Below are positions 63,318 through 64,000 of a stretch of DNA of 64,000 nucleotides, one piece after another (positions within the stretch are counted from its first letter, which is position 1; every line of letters begins with the position of its first letter). Made by a program: the position numbers and the translations under genes. The notes under the pieces were generated by a model. It ran no database searches and was not told where the DNA came from. It worked only from the letters and a program-made list of their open reading frames with translations. This stretch comes from BOG-933 sp037132135. GTDB lineage: Bacteria; Pseudomonadota; Alphaproteobacteria; Azospirillales; Azospirillaceae. The stretch is from positions 54,145-118,144 of the forward strand of contig JBAXPR010000001.1 of assembly GCA_037132135.1 (NCBI GenBank). The letters run 5' to 3'.

Positions 63318-63983
63318 CTACGCCAATTCTCGAAGGCTCTCGAAACCGGCTCGTCGGATAATGTGCCGAACCGCCGTTCCGGTCCATACCGCGTTCCGCC
63401 GCGTCGGGATATTCCTCGCGTTAAGTTCGTCCGCAATCCGGTGCAAACTTCCTGCATCTCTGCGGGAAAGATCGCGAATTATCGGGATGATTTTATCGGC
63501 ATGTTCGGTTGCAAGTTTAATATTCATCTCCTGCCCAAGTGCTTGTGCTTCTTTCCAATTTGTGCGATTGCCCAATAATATTCCCCGTGCTTTTGCGGCT
63601 TGTAATGCTGCAATAGTTCTTTCGGAAATCTGCTTCGCTTCAAATTCCGCTATAACCGCCATCATTTGCAGCATCATTTTATTTGCATTCGGCATGTCAG
63701 CACATACAAAATCAATGTTCCCATCCAATATGTTTGCGATAAATGCTAAATTCCTCGAAAGTCTATCAAGTTTGGCGATTATCAAAATTGACTTTGTTTT
63801 CTTCGATAACGCAATCGCCTCTTTAAGTTTCGGTCGATCATTATTTTTACCGGTTTCCACCTCGGTAAATTCTGCAATAAGTTCGCCATCGCGGATATAA
63901 GCATTTACCGCTTCTTTCTGTGCATCGAAGGAGAGGCTTTGTTTGGATGTCGATGTCCGGTAATACGCTACAAACTTGCACAT
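63318..63983 (-). CDS. Serine recombinase (resolvase/invertase family)
   Basis: A 221-residue recombinase; ATG 63983 has GGAGCG upstream, with the start near the right edge. The N-terminal resolvase domain contains the nucleophile Ser in YYRTSTSKQSLS, KLDRLSRNLAFI, and the long E helix around MAVIAEFEAKQISERTIAALQAAKARG. The C-terminal part (about 170-221) is a helix-turn-helix-like region (SLHRIADELNARNIPTRRN and TGTAVRHIIRRAG). It is the small-invertase or resolvase type. It is convergent with the integrase, 50 bp away, and shares its low GC. Confidence 0.9.
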   Translation of the reverse strand: MCKFVAYYRTSTSKQSLSFDAQKEAVNAYIRDGELIAEFTEVETGKNNDRPKLKEAIALSKKTKSILIIAKLDRLSRNLAFIANILDGNIDFVCADMPNANKMMLQMMAVIAEFEAKQISERTIAALQAAKARGILLGNRTNWKEAQALGQEMNIKLATEHADKIIPIIRDLSRRDAGSLHRIADELNARNIPTRRNAVWTGTAVRHIIRRAGFESLRELA

Positions 63984-64000
63984 AACACGCTCCACATCTC

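Larger units (their letters stand above)
61780..64000. mobile_element. Left end of integrated element at tRNA-Pro
   Basis: From the tRNA 3' end onward the base composition falls sharply, and the first gene is a tyrosine integrase pointing away from the tRNA, the usual layout of a prophage or genomic island inserted at a tRNA gene. A serine recombinase follows. The element continues beyond the right edge, so type and size are unknown. The exact left attachment site is probably within the 3' half of the tRNA, but the second copy is out of view. Confidence 0.75.

Overview
The window looks like the chromosome of a high-GC alphaproteobacterium of the Rhodospirillales type. Evidence for this is the ChpT phosphotransferase of the CckA-ChpT-CtrA relay, a hopanoid side-chain pair (hpnI-hpnJ), a DUF4170 protein, a long polyprenyl diphosphate synthase, a compact flagellar-type chemotaxis operon, and GC-rich TTGAC-type promoters. 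Family names are given from recognised motifs and remembered family sequences; no search was run.

Layout. 1-5.8 kb: a cut-off lipoprotein, a low-GC membrane protein, a PAS histidine kinase divergent from a membrane adenylate cyclase, and a small unknown gene. 5.9-13.2 kb: one giant gene (2424 codons) made almost wholly of an eight-residue repeat with a clear 816-bp higher-order period; this is the most unusual object here. 13.4-16.5 kb: PAQR/hemolysin III, a transglutaminase-like protein, an unknown Gln/Arg/Pro-rich protein and GtrA. 16.5-21.3 kb: a tandem glycine riboswitch controlling gcvT-gcvH-gcvPA-gcvPB. 21.3-25.1 kb: an 11-residue-repeat coiled-coil protein, a malyl-CoA lyase of the Chloroflexus type, DUF4170 and malate synthase A. 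25.2-32.6 kb: a chemoreceptor with a sigma-28-like promoter and a CheR-tether-like tail, a lipoprotein, yafJ, a cyclase-FHA fusion, mepA and a methyltransferase.

32.6-40.2 kb (minus strand): the hopanoid operon hpnI-hpnJ-elbB, then ffh-VOC-rpsP-rimM-trmD-rplS ending in a strong terminator. 40.2-51.5 kb: GNAT, Uup-type ABC-F ATPase, two paralogous small exported proteins, a cell-wall amidase overlapping epmA tail to tail, a third small exported protein, carB, greA, and the SPFH/NfeD pair. 51.8-60.6 kb (minus strand): cheA-cheW-cheY-cheB-cheR, with CheA carrying its own receiver domain, and then a DUF2007-methyltransferase fusion-sppA-chpT cluster.

60.6-64 kb: polyprenyl diphosphate synthase, tRNA-Pro(CGG) with its own promoter and a near-perfect terminator, then an AT-rich stretch with a tyrosine integrase and a convergent serine recombinase. 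This is the left end of an element integrated at the tRNA gene and running off the window.

The main themes are C1/C2 metabolism (glycine cleavage, glyoxylate/malyl-CoA, malate synthase), envelope maintenance (hopanoids, MepA, amidase, SppA, SPFH/NfeD), signalling (two class III cyclases, histidine kinase, chemotaxis, ChpT), and core translation and secretion genes.
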